From NCBI GenBank assembly GCA_017481575.1, contig JAFUPA010000008.1, positions 36,391-100,390 of the forward strand: a stretch of 64,000 nt of DNA, given 5' to 3'. Shown one piece after another: positions 25,723-35,669 of this stretch. Both the position numbers and the translations under genes were made by a program. Source of the stretch: Clostridia bacterium (GTDB lineage: Bacteria; Bacillota; Clostridia; Oscillospirales; Acutalibacteraceae). The notes beneath the pieces are model-generated. The model saw only the letters and a list, made by a program, of their open reading frames with translations. It did no database searches and had not been told where the DNA came from. Numbering within the stretch: position 1 is the first letter of the stretch; the number at the start of each line of letters is the position of its first letter.

Positions 25723-27723
25723 GTGCCGCAAATCAATATTTTACCCAAGCATTTAGCCGAGCTTATAGCCGCAGGCGAGGTGGTCGAAAGACCTGCTTCA
25801 ATCGTCAAGGAAATAATGGAAAATGCCATTGATGCCGGCGCTGATAAAATCACACTCGAAATTCAGCGTGGCGGCATAACCTACATACGCATAACTGATA
25901 ACGGTTGCGGTATCGAGCGTGCTGATGTCAGAAAAGCGTTTGTAAGCCACGCAACAAGCAAAATTTCAAACGAAAACGACCTTAATTCAATTCTCACTCT
26001 CGGCTTCCGAGGTGAAGCACTTGCTTCCATTGCCGCTGTTGCCCGTGTTGAAATGATGACACGTGCCGAGGGCGAGGAGACGGGCACACGCTACTGTATT
26101 GAGGGCGGCGAGGAGATGCTTCTTGACGATGCAGGCTGTCCGAAAGGTACGACGCTTATCGTAAGGGACATTTTCTACAATACCCCCGCAAGAATGAAGT
26201 TCCTTAAAAAGGACGTAACAGAAGCGAATGCAGTTGCGGGTGTTGTTGACAGAATTGCACTTTCTCACCCCGAGGTCAGCATCCGTTTTATCCGTGACGG
26301 CAAGGATGCCCTTTTTACAACGGGTGACGGCAAGCTTGAAAGCACAATCCACAGCGTTCTCGGCAAGGAATTTGCCCGAACACTCATTCCTGCAGAGTAT
26401 GAGCTCGAGGGAATAAAGGTCAGCGGTTTTATATCAAAGCCCTTTAACGCAAGACCAAACCGAACAATGCAGTTCTTCTTCCTCAATAACAGATTTATCA
26501 AAACAAGAACAGGTCTTGTCGCACTTGAGGAAGCGTACAAAAATCAGATTATGGCAGGCAAATTTCCGGCTTGTGTCTTAAATATTCAGGCTAATGCACA
26601 GAGCGTTGATGTCAACGTTCACCCTGCAAAAACAGAGGTACGTTTTGCCAATGAAAAGCTTATTTTCAATGCAATTTACTACTGCGCAAAGTCTGCACTT
26701 GAGGTGGGCGACAGCCGTGTTCAGGCTAACATTCAGCCCAAAACACAGCAGTTTGTTCAGCGTCAGTTTATGCCACAGCCCGTCAGCGGCAAGCAGATAA
26801 AGATTTACGAGCAGCAGCTCGAAAAGGTTTCGAAGGACGATTTCTGGCAGAAAACAACGGCTGACGAATTCAGAAAAGCTCCCGAGCAGCAACCCAAAAC
26901 AGAACCTGTTTCCACAAAATTCACCTTGCGTGACGAGTCTGTTTTCAAGGTCGAAAAGGACGAGCCTGATCTTATCCCTACACAGCCGAAAACACAGGTC
27001 AGGGTAGAGGTTAAGGAAGAGGTAATCAGCCTTGTTCCCGAGGTTGAGGAAACCGAGCCCGAAATTCAACTTCCCGAGCCGAATGTGGTTGACGAAAGTG
27101 AAGTCGTAACCTTTGGTGTGGTTGACACAGCCGAAGAAAAAGAAATCCCCGAGGCAGAGCCGTACAGAGTTATCGGTGAAGCTTTTAAAACATACATTCT
27201 TGTCGAGCAGGGTGAAAAGCTCTTGCTCATCGACAAGCACGCCGCACACGAGCGTATGCTTTTTGAAAAGTTCCGTGCGGCACAGAACACAATCGAAACA
27301 CAGATGCTCCTTGTCCCTGTTACGGTTACACTCAGCAAGGAGGAATACTCCGCCGTGCTCGAAAACCTCGATGTCCTATCAAAAGCAGGCTACACGGTTG
27401 AGGACTTCGGCAACGGAATGGTCATTCTGAACGAGTGTCCCACAGCCGTTGCGGACGGCGACCTTGCAGGTGTGGTTATGGAGCTTGCAGGCTATCTTGC
27501 GGATAATCGCCGTGAGCTTGTGCCCGAAAAGCTCGATTGGATTTACCATTCAACCGCTTGCAGAGCGGCAATCAAGGCAGGGGACAAGACTTCTGCTTAC
27601 GAGCTTAATATCTTTGTAGAAAAATTGCTCAATAACCCCGATATCCGCTACTGCCCGCACGGCAGACCCGTGCTTATTGAACTCACCAAGCACGACATCG
27701 AAAAGAATTTCGGAAGAGTTTAA
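25723..27723 (+). CDS. mutL: DNA mismatch repair protein MutL (endonuclease type)
   Basis: A 666-residue MutL. The N-terminal GHKL ATPase has GEVVERPASIVKEIMENAIDAGA split over its motifs, DNGCGI and GFRGEALASI. A variable acidic linker spans about residues 340-480. The C-terminal domain carries the metal-dependent nicking motif DKHAAHERMLFE and the zinc-site pieces ACRAAIKAG and CPHGRP, so this is a nicking MutL as in bacteria without MutH. GTG start with GAGAGGTG upstream. Confidence 0.96.
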   Translation: MPQINILPKHLAELIAAGEVVERPASIVKEIMENAIDAGADKITLEIQRGGITYIRITDNGCGIERADVRKAFVSHATSKISNENDLNSILTLGFRGEALASIAAVARVEMMTRAEGEETGTRYCIEGGEEMLLDDAGCPKGTTLIVRDIFYNTPARMKFLKKDVTEANAVAGVVDRIALSHPEVSIRFIRDGKDALFTTGDGKLESTIHSVLGKEFARTLIPAEYELEGIKVSGFISKPFNARPNRTMQFFFLNNRFIKTRTGLVALEEAYKNQIMAGKFPACVLNIQANAQSVDVNVHPAKTEVRFANEKLIFNAIYYCAKSALEVGDSRVQANIQPKTQQFVQRQFMPQPVSGKQIKIYEQQLEKVSKDDFWQKTTADEFRKAPEQQPKTEPVSTKFTLRDESVFKVEKDEPDLIPTQPKTQVRVEVKEEVISLVPEVEETEPEIQLPEPNVVDESEVVTFGVVDTAEEKEIPEAEPYRVIGEAFKTYILVEQGEKLLLIDKHAAHERMLFEKFRAAQNTIETQMLLVPVTVTLSKEEYSAVLENLDVLSKAGYTVEDFGNGMVILNECPTAVADGDLAGVVMELAGYLADNRRELVPEKLDWIYHSTACRAAIKAGDKTSAYELNIFVEKLLNNPDIRYCPHGRPVLIELTKHDIEKNFGRV

Positions 27724-27749
27724 AACTGATTTAAAAGGAAGTGATCGGA

Positions 27750-28700
27750 TTGAATAAAATACCTGTTGTCGCAGTTGTCGGTCCGACCGCTTCGGGCAAG
27801 TCGGATCTTGCAGTCGAAATCTGCCTTTCTTTTAACGGCGAAGCAGTTTCTGCCGACTCCATGCAGATTTATAAAGGCTTGGATATTTCTACCGCAAAAC
27901 CAACCGAGGACGAGAAAAAGGGTGTACCTCACCATATGATGGACTTTCTCGATAACACCCAATCGTTCTCCGTTGCCGACTATCAGCAGATGGCAGGCGA
28001 GTGTATCGAAGACATTTCTTCAAGGGGTAAATTGCCCGTTATCGTCGGCGGCACGGGACTTTACATTGACACACTTCTTAACAATGTCAGGCTGACCGAG
28101 GATTCCTTTGACGAGGAACTTCGTGCAAAGCTTATTAAAAGAGTTGAATACGAAGGCATTGAAGCACTTTTAAAAGAGCTTCACGAAATCGACCCCGAAT
28201 ATGCCGTAAAAATGCACCCGAACAATGTCAAAAGAATTGTCCGTGCATTGGAGGTCTGGTATTCCTCGGGCGTCACAATGACTGAACAGATTAAGAATTC
28301 CCACGCCGAAAGCCCATACGATGTACTTTACATCGGGCTTGACGCAAAGGAAAGAGAATATCTTTACAACCGCATCAATTTACGTGTTGACATAATGCTC
28401 GAAAACGGACTTGAAGTCGAGGCGAGGGACTACCTTTCACAGCCGAACACCGCCACCTCTTCGCAGGCAATCGGTTGCAAGGAGTTAAAGCCGTATTTTG
28501 ATGGTGAGCTTACACTCACAGAAGCGGCGGAAAACCTTAAGCAGGCAACACGCAGGTACGCAAAAAGACAGCTTACCTGGTTCAGAAGAAATAAAGAAAT
28601 CAAATGGCTTTTTATTGATACATTCCCCACTAAAAACGAAATGTACGAGAAAGCCTTTTCAATAGTAGAAGAATGGGAAAGGAGAAGACGTGATGCTTAA
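27750..28700 (+). CDS. miaA: tRNA dimethylallyltransferase
   Basis: A 316-residue MiaA, which adds a dimethylallyl group to A37 and makes the substrate of MiaB. It has P-loop GPTASGKSD, DSMQIYKGLDI, VGGTGLYID and QAIGCKEL. The TTG at 27750 is preferred over GTG 27741 because the GTG sits inside the strong ribosome binding site AAGGAAGTGAT. Last classic gene of the miaB-mutSL-miaA cluster; its stop overlaps the next start. Confidence 0.94.
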   Translation: MNKIPVVAVVGPTASGKSDLAVEICLSFNGEAVSADSMQIYKGLDISTAKPTEDEKKGVPHHMMDFLDNTQSFSVADYQQMAGECIEDISSRGKLPVIVGGTGLYIDTLLNNVRLTEDSFDEELRAKLIKRVEYEGIEALLKELHEIDPEYAVKMHPNNVKRIVRALEVWYSSGVTMTEQIKNSHAESPYDVLYIGLDAKEREYLYNRINLRVDIMLENGLEVEARDYLSQPNTATSSQAIGCKELKPYFDGELTLTEAAENLKQATRRYAKRQLTWFRRNKEIKWLFIDTFPTKNEMYEKAFSIVEEWERRRRDA

Positions 28701-30006
28701 AAATAAGAAGCTGGTGAATACAGTCTGCACGGTGCTCATTGTTGCAGTTATGATTTATCTTTTTCAGGATGTTTTCAAGTCCAACAGCAATAAATACGAA
28801 ACCGAAATGGCAGACGAAGTAACCGTTCAGGACGTTGTTGAACTTGATGCTTTTATCGTCAGGGACGAGCAGTACATTGACGGCAACGCTTCGGGCACAG
28901 TCGTTCCTCTCGTTTCCGACGGTGACCGTGTTGCAAGCGGAGATGCTGTTGCACGTGTCTGTGCAAAGGAGCAGGATGCCGCAGACTATGCCGAGCTTGA
29001 AGAAACAAGAAAAACACGTGACCGCTATGTACGTCTGAGCGAGCAGACGGAGCTTAATGCTCTCGATATGGAAAAGCTCAATGAGGATATAGACAGTGCT
29101 TACACCGACCTTCTTGAGCTTGTTAATTCAAGAGATTATGACGGACTTTCCGATTATATAACCGACCTTGAAGAAAGCTATGCAAGCAAGCAGGTGCTTC
29201 GTGACGGTACAATCGACCTGACGGAAACTATTGCAGCTCTCGACAAGCGCATAGCCGAGCTTGAAGCAAAAAATATTTCCGCAAACGATGTTCTTGCACC
29301 GCTTTCGGGCTACTACATCAGTAACCTTGACGGGCAGGAAACAACCTTAAGATATGACGACATCGACTCCTTGAGCGTTGCTCTCGTTGACTCCGCTTTA
29401 AAGCACGAGCCTGCGGCTGTTTCGGAAAAAATCGGCAAAATCGTTGCAAGCTACAAATGGTACATCGTTGCCAATATCGAAAGCAAGTATTCACGCATAA
29501 TCGAAGTAGGCGACACCATGAAGGTCAATATCCCAGAATACGGCTACGAAAACGTTAAAGTTAAGGTCGAAAAGCTCTCTTCCGAACAGGACGGCAGAAT
29601 AGCAATAGCCCTTTCCTGCAACGTTATGGACGAAACCTACGCAAATATGCGTATCGAGGATATCGAGCTCGTAATTGCAGAATATACAGGCTACAGAGTA
29701 AAAACGAGTGCAATCCACACCTATGTCCCCGAAGATGAAACAACAACTCCCACCTCTGCCGCTGACGGTGAAACTACCACCACGACAACAACCACAACAA
29801 CGGTTGAAAAAGGCGAAATGAACGTGGTTTACATTCTTCGTGGCACGGTTATGAATGCACGCAAGGTAGAGGTAATTTACACAGACGGCGATTATTCAAT
29901 CGTCAGCAAGGACACCAAATCCGAAAAGGGCATAAAGCCCATTCAGCGTTATGACGAAGTTATAGTGAAAGGCAGGAACCTTAAAAATGGACGAAGCATT
30001 GGTTAA
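28693..30006 (+). CDS. HlyD-like membrane-anchored protein
   Basis: A 437-residue protein with one N-terminal membrane segment (TVCTVLIVAVMIYLF), a lipoyl-like part (GTVVPLVSDGDRVASGDAVARV), a coiled coil (about 90-200), a second lipoyl half (VLAPLSGYYISNLDG), and a beta-rich outer region with a run of ten Thr near residue 363. This resembles HlyD/membrane-fusion adaptors, but no transporter is linked to it. It lies between miaA and the yggS-sepF division genes. It overlaps miaA by 8 and yggS by 20 bases. ATG 28693 is preferred to GTG 28690, given GGAGAAG upstream. Confidence 0.78.
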   Translation: MLKNKKLVNTVCTVLIVAVMIYLFQDVFKSNSNKYETEMADEVTVQDVVELDAFIVRDEQYIDGNASGTVVPLVSDGDRVASGDAVARVCAKEQDAADYAELEETRKTRDRYVRLSEQTELNALDMEKLNEDIDSAYTDLLELVNSRDYDGLSDYITDLEESYASKQVLRDGTIDLTETIAALDKRIAELEAKNISANDVLAPLSGYYISNLDGQETTLRYDDIDSLSVALVDSALKHEPAAVSEKIGKIVASYKWYIVANIESKYSRIIEVGDTMKVNIPEYGYENVKVKVEKLSSEQDGRIAIALSCNVMDETYANMRIEDIELVIAEYTGYRVKTSAIHTYVPEDETTTPTSAADGETTTTTTTTTTVEKGEMNVVYILRGTVMNARKVEVIYTDGDYSIVSKDTKSEKGIKPIQRYDEVIVKGRNLKNGRSIG

Positions 30007-30709
30007 ACAGCGTTTTCACGACATTGAAGAGAATTACAAAGCAATAATGCACAACCTTTCCGAGGCGGCAATCAAAAGCGGCAGAACGCCTGAGGATGTA
30101 CGCTTTATGGCAGTCACCAAAACCGTTGACAGCCTTTACATCAACCACGCTCTGTCACTCGGAATTGACCTTATCGGCGAAAACAGGGTGCAGGAGTTTC
30201 TCGGCAAGCGTGACGAGTTAAAGCTCGACGGTGTCGAAAAGCACCTTATCGGTCATTTGCAGACCAACAAGGTTCGCCAGATTGTCGGCGAGGTTGATAT
30301 GATTGACGGAGTTGACAGCGTCAAGGTCGCAAAAGAAATAGGTAAAGTTTCACAGAAAAAGGGAATAATAACCGATGTACTCGTTGAGGTCAACATCGGC
30401 GGTGAGGAAAGCAAGTTCGGTCTTGACCCCTCACAGCTTGTTGAAACGGTGTGCGAAATTTCCGAAATCGAGGGCATCAAAATCCAAGGTTTAATGGCAA
30501 TTCCACCCATTTGCACAAAAGAAGAGGAAAATCGTAAATTTTTTGCAAATATGTATACAATGTTTCTTGACATAAAGGCAAAAAAATTAGATAATGTTAG
30601 TATGAATATTCTGTCTATGGGAATGTCCGACGACTATGCAAGTGCAGTTCTTGAGGGCTCAACAATGGTGCGTGTCGGATCGTCCCTTTTCGGCAGAAGA
30701 GTATATTAA
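29987..30709 (+). CDS. YggS family PLP homeostasis protein
   Basis: A 240-residue PLP-binding protein (YggS/PLPBP). The PLP lysine is in MAVTKTVDS; IGENRVQEF, HLIGHLQTNK and MGMSDDYASAVLEGSTMVRVG are typical. The family keeps free pyridoxal phosphate and amino acid pools in balance and is not an enzyme as far as known. Its place before sepF is the standard Gram-positive order. AGGAAC lies upstream. Confidence 0.94.
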   Translation: MDEALVKQRFHDIEENYKAIMHNLSEAAIKSGRTPEDVRFMAVTKTVDSLYINHALSLGIDLIGENRVQEFLGKRDELKLDGVEKHLIGHLQTNKVRQIVGEVDMIDGVDSVKVAKEIGKVSQKKGIITDVLVEVNIGGEESKFGLDPSQLVETVCEISEIEGIKIQGLMAIPPICTKEEENRKFFANMYTMFLDIKAKKLDNVSMNILSMGMSDDYASAVLEGSTMVRVGSSLFGRRVY

Positions 30710-30730
30710 ATTTTTACGGAGGATTATTTT

Positions 30731-31210
30731 ATGGGATTCGGCGATAAATTCAAAAACATTTTTAATGTATCCGAGGAGGAGTACTTCGACGATATGGATA
30801 TTGATGAAAACGACCGTGGTGACGAGGATTATTCACGTGATGTCAGAAGTTCAGGCTTCGGCTTCAACCGTTCACGCAACGAGTCAAGCGACGGCAAGGT
30901 GGTAGATATGCGTTCTTCTGTTCCTGCATCAGCTTCCGCATCAAAGGCTCACGTTGTTTTCAAAAAGCTTGACAGATACGAGGATGTCGGCAACGTTGCA
31001 GACGTTCTTAACGAGAAGAGAATTGTTATTCTCAACCTCGAAACCTGCCCCAACGATGTTTCTGTCAGAATTATCGACTTCTTGAGCGGTGTTGCTTATG
31101 CAAACGGCGGCGAAATGAAGAGAGTTGCAGGCAGAGCATACATCATCACTCCGTACAACGTTCCTCTCACAGGCGAACTTCTTGACGGTTTTGATCATTC
31201 AAATTATTAA
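30731..31210 (+). CDS. sepF: Cell division protein SepF
   Basis: A 159-residue SepF. The N-terminus (GFGDKFKNIFNV) is an amphipathic membrane-binding helix, the middle is flexible and acidic, and the C-terminal domain has ERRIVILNLE-like KRIVILNLETCP, RIIDFLSGVAYANGGEMKRV and YIITPYNVPL. It tethers FtsZ to the membrane and aligns filaments. ACGGAGG precedes the ATG. In an operon with yggS and a DivIVA protein. Confidence 0.94.
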   Translation: MGFGDKFKNIFNVSEEEYFDDMDIDENDRGDEDYSRDVRSSGFGFNRSRNESSDGKVVDMRSSVPASASASKAHVVFKKLDRYEDVGNVADVLNEKRIVILNLETCPNDVSVRIIDFLSGVAYANGGEMKRVAGRAYIITPYNVPLTGELLDGFDHSNY

Positions 31211-31248
31211 GTTGAAAATATCAGTTTAAAATACAGGAGGACAAGCCA

Positions 31249-32427
31249 ATGTTAACACCGGCAAAAATTAAAAATCACCATTTCGAAGCATCCGGAAGAA
31301 ATGCTTACAAGGCAGACAGCGTTGACAGCTTCTTTGAAGAGGTTGCCGAGTCTTATGAGCAGATGTTCCGTGAGAACGGCGAAATGTATAAAAAAATAAG
31401 CCTTCTTGCAGAAAGACTTGAAGAGTACAGAAATGACGAGGATAACATCCGCAACGCTCTTCTTACCGCACAGCGTATGGCAGAGCAGATTCAGCGTGAA
31501 GCTAAAGAGAAGGCAGATGCTTTGTTGAGTGATGCCGAGCAGAGAGCCGCTGACGAAAATGCACGCATCGACGCCGTTTCAAGTGAAATGATGGCAAAGG
31601 CAACTTATCAGGCAAGAACTCTTATCGAAGAGGCACAGAAACAGGCAGAAAAGATTATCTACGACGCAACTTATGAGTCAAAGGCTGCCGCAATCTCTGC
31701 AAGAGATGCAATGATTAAAGAAGAAGCCGCACTCGAAATGATGAAGGCAGAGGTTACAAAGTTCAAGAAGCAGATTCTTGATATGTATGCTGACCAGCTT
31801 GCACTCATTCAGAGCCTTCCTGAAATCGTTTACGCTGTTCCTGAAGAGGAAGAGGACGACGAAATCGAGGTTGAAATCGTAGAAATTCCTGAAGAGCCGG
31901 CAGAAGAAATCGTTGAAGAGGAAGTTGAAGAAGAGGCTGTTGCAGTTGCTGTTTTAGCAAATGCAGACGAAGAGCCCGAAAACGTTGACGAGCCGCTGTC
32001 AGACGAGGTTGACATTGAGACTCTCCGGCAGATGATTGAAGAAACAGAGGATACAGACGCAGAGGATGACCCTTACGTTGAAGAGGTCGAAGAGACAGAG
32101 CCCGAAGAGGAGCTTGAAGAGAGCATTGGTGAGTTTGTTCTTCCTTCAATTGACGAGGAAACAGATGCAGAGCTCGAGCAGATTGTTGACAACTACACAG
32201 AGGATACAAAGGCTGAAAGCGGTGACGTTTTCTTCTCAAAGGCTAAAAAGGAAGAGGACGAAGGTGTCGGCTTCAAGGTAAATCTTGAAAAGATTTCTGC
32301 CTACGGCGTAGCAGAAGAAATTAAAGAAGACGATTATCTCGACGAGATTGATGACGATGAGTTTGACGACGATGACGACAACGACGAAGGTCTCGCATCA
32401 AAGTTCAAGAGCTTTTTCAGAAAATAA
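31249..32427 (+). CDS. DivIVA-domain protein with long acidic tail
   Basis: A 392-residue protein. The first 60 residues form a DivIVA lipid-binding domain (LTPAKIKNHHFEASGRNAYKADSVDSFFEEVAESYEQM, split over the motif), then a coiled coil to about residue 190. From about 200 it is extremely acidic, with many Glu and Asp, ending DDDNDEGLASKFKSFFRK. DivIVA proteins mark curved membrane at poles and septa. The acidic extension is longer than in Bacillus DivIVA (about 164 residues). The stop overlaps lspA. Confidence 0.88.
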   Translation: MLTPAKIKNHHFEASGRNAYKADSVDSFFEEVAESYEQMFRENGEMYKKISLLAERLEEYRNDEDNIRNALLTAQRMAEQIQREAKEKADALLSDAEQRAADENARIDAVSSEMMAKATYQARTLIEEAQKQAEKIIYDATYESKAAAISARDAMIKEEAALEMMKAEVTKFKKQILDMYADQLALIQSLPEIVYAVPEEEEDDEIEVEIVEIPEEPAEEIVEEEVEEEAVAVAVLANADEEPENVDEPLSDEVDIETLRQMIEETEDTDAEDDPYVEEVEETEPEEELEESIGEFVLPSIDEETDAELEQIVDNYTEDTKAESGDVFFSKAKKEEDEGVGFKVNLEKISAYGVAEEIKEDDYLDEIDDDEFDDDDDNDEGLASKFKSFFRK

Positions 32428-32915
32428 TGGCTAAAATAATCAGCGTGGTCGCAATTGCGGTGCTTACCGCAATCGACCAGATTATAAAATTCTTTGTCGA
32501 GCGTGATTTACGTCCCGTGCGTGAAATGAGCTTTATTGACGGCTTTATTGGCTGGCAATATGTCCGCAATACAGGTGCGGCTTTCGGCTCGTTCAGCAAC
32601 AACACTTTGCTTCTTTCAATTTTTACGGGTGTTGTCATTCTTGCAGGTCTTGCGGTTTTGCTTATGGGCAAAATCAAGTCAAAATTCTGTCAGGTCTGTG
32701 CTGTACTGATAATCTCGGGCGGTCTCGGCAATCTTATTGACCGTGTAATGCTCGGTTATGTTATTGACTATATCGAGGTTCAGTTTATGAACTTTGCGGT
32801 TTTCAATTTTGCCGACATTCTCGTAACCTGCGGCTCATTTATGCTCATAGGTTATATGATTTATGACATAATAAAAGAGCACAAGCAGTCAAAAGCAGGT
32901 GATAACAATGGATGA
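32427..32915 (+). CDS. lspA: Lipoprotein signal peptidase
   Basis: A 162-residue LspA (signal peptidase II) with four membrane segments. The two catalytic aspartates are in GGLGNLIDRV and FNFADI; NTGAAFG is also conserved. It cleaves prolipoproteins after lipid addition. It overlaps the DivIVA gene (TAATG) and the following rluD-like gene by eight bases. Confidence 0.96.
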   Translation: MAKIISVVAIAVLTAIDQIIKFFVERDLRPVREMSFIDGFIGWQYVRNTGAAFGSFSNNTLLLSIFTGVVILAGLAVLLMGKIKSKFCQVCAVLIISGGLGNLIDRVMLGYVIDYIEVQFMNFAVFNFADILVTCGSFMLIGYMIYDIIKEHKQSKAGDNNG

Positions 32916-33828
32916 AATCATTATCACCGTACCCGAAACTGCGGCAGGGCAGAGGATAGATAAGGCTCTCTCCGAGCTTTGCGATTTCACACGCTCACAC
33001 ATTCAGAAGATACTCGAAAACGGCGAGGTAACCGTTAACGGCAAGGTTGTTTCAAAAGGCTTTAAGCTCTCGTCAGGGGACGAAATTTGTTTCACTCCTC
33101 CCGAGCCGCAGACAATTGAAGCAAAGCCCGAGAACATACCGCTCGATGTTCTTTATGAGGACAGCGACCTGCTTGTCGTTAACAAGCCCAGAGGAATGGT
33201 CGTTCACCCGGCGGCGGGCAATTATAACGGAACTCTCGTCAATGCCCTGCTCCACCATTGCGGTGACAGCCTTTCGGGCATAAACGGTGTTATCCGTCCG
33301 GGTATCGTTCATAGAATAGATAAGGACACAAGCGGACTTCTCATAGTTGCAAAAAACGACTTCTCGCACGAAAAGCTCGCCGCACAGATTAAGGAGCATT
33401 CCTTTACAAGGCAGTACAGAGCGGTTGTTCACGGTAAGTTCAAGGAATTGAGCGGCACCGTAAACGCACCTATTGGCAGAAGCCCGAAGGACAGAAAGAA
33501 AATGTGCGTCACCGAGAAAAACTCACGCAATGCCGTTACGCATTACGAGGTGCTTTCTCAAAGTGACAAGTTTTCATATCTAAAGGTTACTCTTGAAACG
33601 GGCAGAACTCATCAGATACGAGTTCATATGTCCCACATCGGTCATCCCGTAGCGGGCGACCCTGTATATGGCCCAAAAAACGGAGTAACTTCGCTTAACG
33701 GTCAATGCCTTCACGCAGGACTCATAGGCTTTGTTCATCCCCGTGACGGCAGATACATTGAGCTTGAGGCAGACTTGCCCGACTATTTCAAAAACTTTTT
33801 AAAAAGCCAATCATTGGGCAACATTTAA
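32908..33828 (+). CDS. RluD-type 23S rRNA pseudouridine synthase
   Basis: A 306-residue RluA-family enzyme: an S4 domain at the N-terminus (QRIDKALSELCDFTRSHIQKIL), the catalytic aspartate in VHRIDKDTSGLLIVAK, and ETGRTHQIRVHM near the C-terminus. Standard neighbour of lspA. ATG 32908 is chosen because AGGTGAT lies upstream, rather than the in-frame GTG 32899, which lies inside that site. Confidence 0.94.
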   Translation: MDEIIITVPETAAGQRIDKALSELCDFTRSHIQKILENGEVTVNGKVVSKGFKLSSGDEICFTPPEPQTIEAKPENIPLDVLYEDSDLLVVNKPRGMVVHPAAGNYNGTLVNALLHHCGDSLSGINGVIRPGIVHRIDKDTSGLLIVAKNDFSHEKLAAQIKEHSFTRQYRAVVHGKFKELSGTVNAPIGRSPKDRKKMCVTEKNSRNAVTHYEVLSQSDKFSYLKVTLETGRTHQIRVHMSHIGHPVAGDPVYGPKNGVTSLNGQCLHAGLIGFVHPRDGRYIELEADLPDYFKNFLKSQSLGNI

Positions 33829-33863
33829 AAGATTTGCCCGTTAATTATATTGGAGGTGTTATT

Positions 33864-34706
33864 TTGGACGCAGCAACAAAAAAGCAGTTACAGATTAAAG
33901 CATGCAATGTTCGCATGGGCGTAATTGAAGGTGTGTTCAATGCAAAATCAGGTCATCCGGGCGGTTCATTATCGGTAACAGATATTCTTACTTACCTTTA
34001 TTTTGAACACATGAACGTTGACCCGAAAAATCCCAAGGACGAAAACAGAGACCGCTTTGTTCTTTCAAAGGGTCATACAGCTCCCGCACTTTACGCAGTG
34101 CTTGCTCACAAGGGCTTCTTCCCCGTTTCAGAGCTTAAAAATCTCCGTAAGCCGGGCGCAATGCTTCAGGGTCACCCGAGTATGAAGCTCACTCCGGGCG
34201 TTGATATGAGCACAGGCTCACTCGGTCAGGGTATTTCAACGGCTGTAGGTATGGCTCTCGGCGGAAAGCTTGATAATAAGGACTACAGAGTTTATACAGT
34301 TCTCGGTGACGGTGAAATTCAGGAGGGTCAGGTCTGGGAGGCGGCTATGTTTGCTTCCGCAAAGGGTCTTGACAATCTCTGTGCCGTCGTTGACAACAAC
34401 AATCTTCAGATTGACGGCTCTGTTGCAGAGGTCAACTCTCCTTATCCCATTCCCGAGAAGTTCCGTGCATTCGGCTGGAATGTAATCGAGATTTACGGCC
34501 ACTCCTTCGACGAAATTGATGCAGCTTTCAAGGCAGCAGCAGAGTTCAAGGGCAAGCCGACGGCAATTATCGCAAAAACTGTCAAGGGTCAGGGCGTTTC
34601 CTTTATGGAAGACCAGTGCTCATGGCACGGTACAGCTCCCAATGCTGAGCAGTATGAGCTTGCAATGGCAGAGCTTCAGGCAAAACTTGCAGAATTGGAG
34701 GCATAA
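33864..34706 (+). CDS. Transketolase, N-terminal subunit
   Basis: A 280-residue protein with the thiamine-diphosphate half of transketolase: FNAKSGHPGGSLS, DRFVLSKGHTAPALYA, GSLGQGISTAVGMALGGK, and the TPP motif GDGEIQEGQVWEA...DNNNLQ. With the next gene it forms a two-chain transketolase of the pentose phosphate pathway, common in Clostridia and archaea. TTG start, with GGAGGTG seven bases upstream. The related role as a DXP synthase is less likely given the split. Confidence 0.93.
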   Translation: MDAATKKQLQIKACNVRMGVIEGVFNAKSGHPGGSLSVTDILTYLYFEHMNVDPKNPKDENRDRFVLSKGHTAPALYAVLAHKGFFPVSELKNLRKPGAMLQGHPSMKLTPGVDMSTGSLGQGISTAVGMALGGKLDNKDYRVYTVLGDGEIQEGQVWEAAMFASAKGLDNLCAVVDNNNLQIDGSVAEVNSPYPIPEKFRAFGWNVIEIYGHSFDEIDAAFKAAAEFKGKPTAIIAKTVKGQGVSFMEDQCSWHGTAPNAEQYELAMAELQAKLAELEA

Positions 34707-34708
34707 TA

Positions 34709-35656
34709 ATGGCAGATGTAATTAAAACCGCAACCAGAGATGCTTACGGTAAAGCCTTGGTTGAGTTAGGTGAAAAGGACGAAAAGCTCATTGTTATGGA
34801 TGCTGACCTTGCCGCCGCAACAAAGACAGGTGCTTTCAAAAAAGCATTTCCCGAAAGATTTTTTGATGCAGGTATCGCAGAGGCAAACCTTGTAGGTGTT
34901 GCCGCAGGTCTTGCAACAACAGGTCATACAGTTTTCGCAAGCTCCTTTGCAATGTTCCTTGCAGGTCGTGCATTTGAGCAGGTGCGTAACACAATCGGCT
35001 ATCCTCATCTCAACGTTAAGCTCGGTGCAACTCACGCAGGTATTTCTGTCGGTGAGGACGGCGCAAGCCACCAGTGCTGTGAGGATATCGCTCTTATGAG
35101 AACAATCCCGGGTATGGTTATCATCAACCCTGCGGACGACGTTGAGGCACATGCGGCTGTTCTTGCCGCCGCTGAATACGAGGGACCTGTTTACCTTCGC
35201 TTCGGCAGACTTGCAGTGCCAAGATTCAACGACCCCGACAACTACACCTTTGAAATCGGCAAGGGTATCAAAATGGCTGACGGTAACGATGTTACAATCA
35301 TCGCAACAGGTCTTATGGTAAACGAAGCTATGATTGCAAAAGATATGCTTGCAGAGGAAGGCATTTCTGCAAGAGTTATCAACATCCACACAATTAAGCC
35401 TATCGACAAGGATATCATTCTTGAGGCGGCAAAGGAAACAGGCGCACTTGTAACTGCAGAGGAGCACAGCATCATCGGCGGTCTCGGTGCGGCAGTAGCA
35501 GAGGTTGTCTGCGAAGAGTATCCCGTTCCAGTAGTCAAGGTCGGTGTTGAAGACAAGTTCGGTGCTTCAGGCCCCGCAGTTGAAATGCTCAAGATTTATG
35601 GTCTTTGTGCTTCCAACATTGTTGAGAAGGCAAAGAAAGCAATTTCAATGAAATAA
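34709..35656 (+). CDS. Transketolase, C-terminal subunit
   Basis: A 315-residue protein with the pyrimidine-binding and C-terminal domains: MDADLAAATKTGAF, FDAGIAEANLVGVAAGLA, HAGISVGEDGASHQ and RFGRLAVP. It starts two bases after the N-terminal subunit and completes the enzyme. The conserved Glu of the pyrimidine domain is in GIAEAN. Confidence 0.93.
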   Translation: MADVIKTATRDAYGKALVELGEKDEKLIVMDADLAAATKTGAFKKAFPERFFDAGIAEANLVGVAAGLATTGHTVFASSFAMFLAGRAFEQVRNTIGYPHLNVKLGATHAGISVGEDGASHQCCEDIALMRTIPGMVIINPADDVEAHAAVLAAAEYEGPVYLRFGRLAVPRFNDPDNYTFEIGKGIKMADGNDVTIIATGLMVNEAMIAKDMLAEEGISARVINIHTIKPIDKDIILEAAKETGALVTAEEHSIIGGLGAAVAEVVCEEYPVPVVKVGVEDKFGASGPAVEMLKIYGLCASNIVEKAKKAISMK

Positions 35657-35669
35657 TTGATTTTTTCTT

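Noticed and set aside
31805-32239. A 144-codon minus-strand frame rich in Gln, Leu and Arg
   Set aside because: It is the antisense shadow of the acidic tail of the DivIVA protein.
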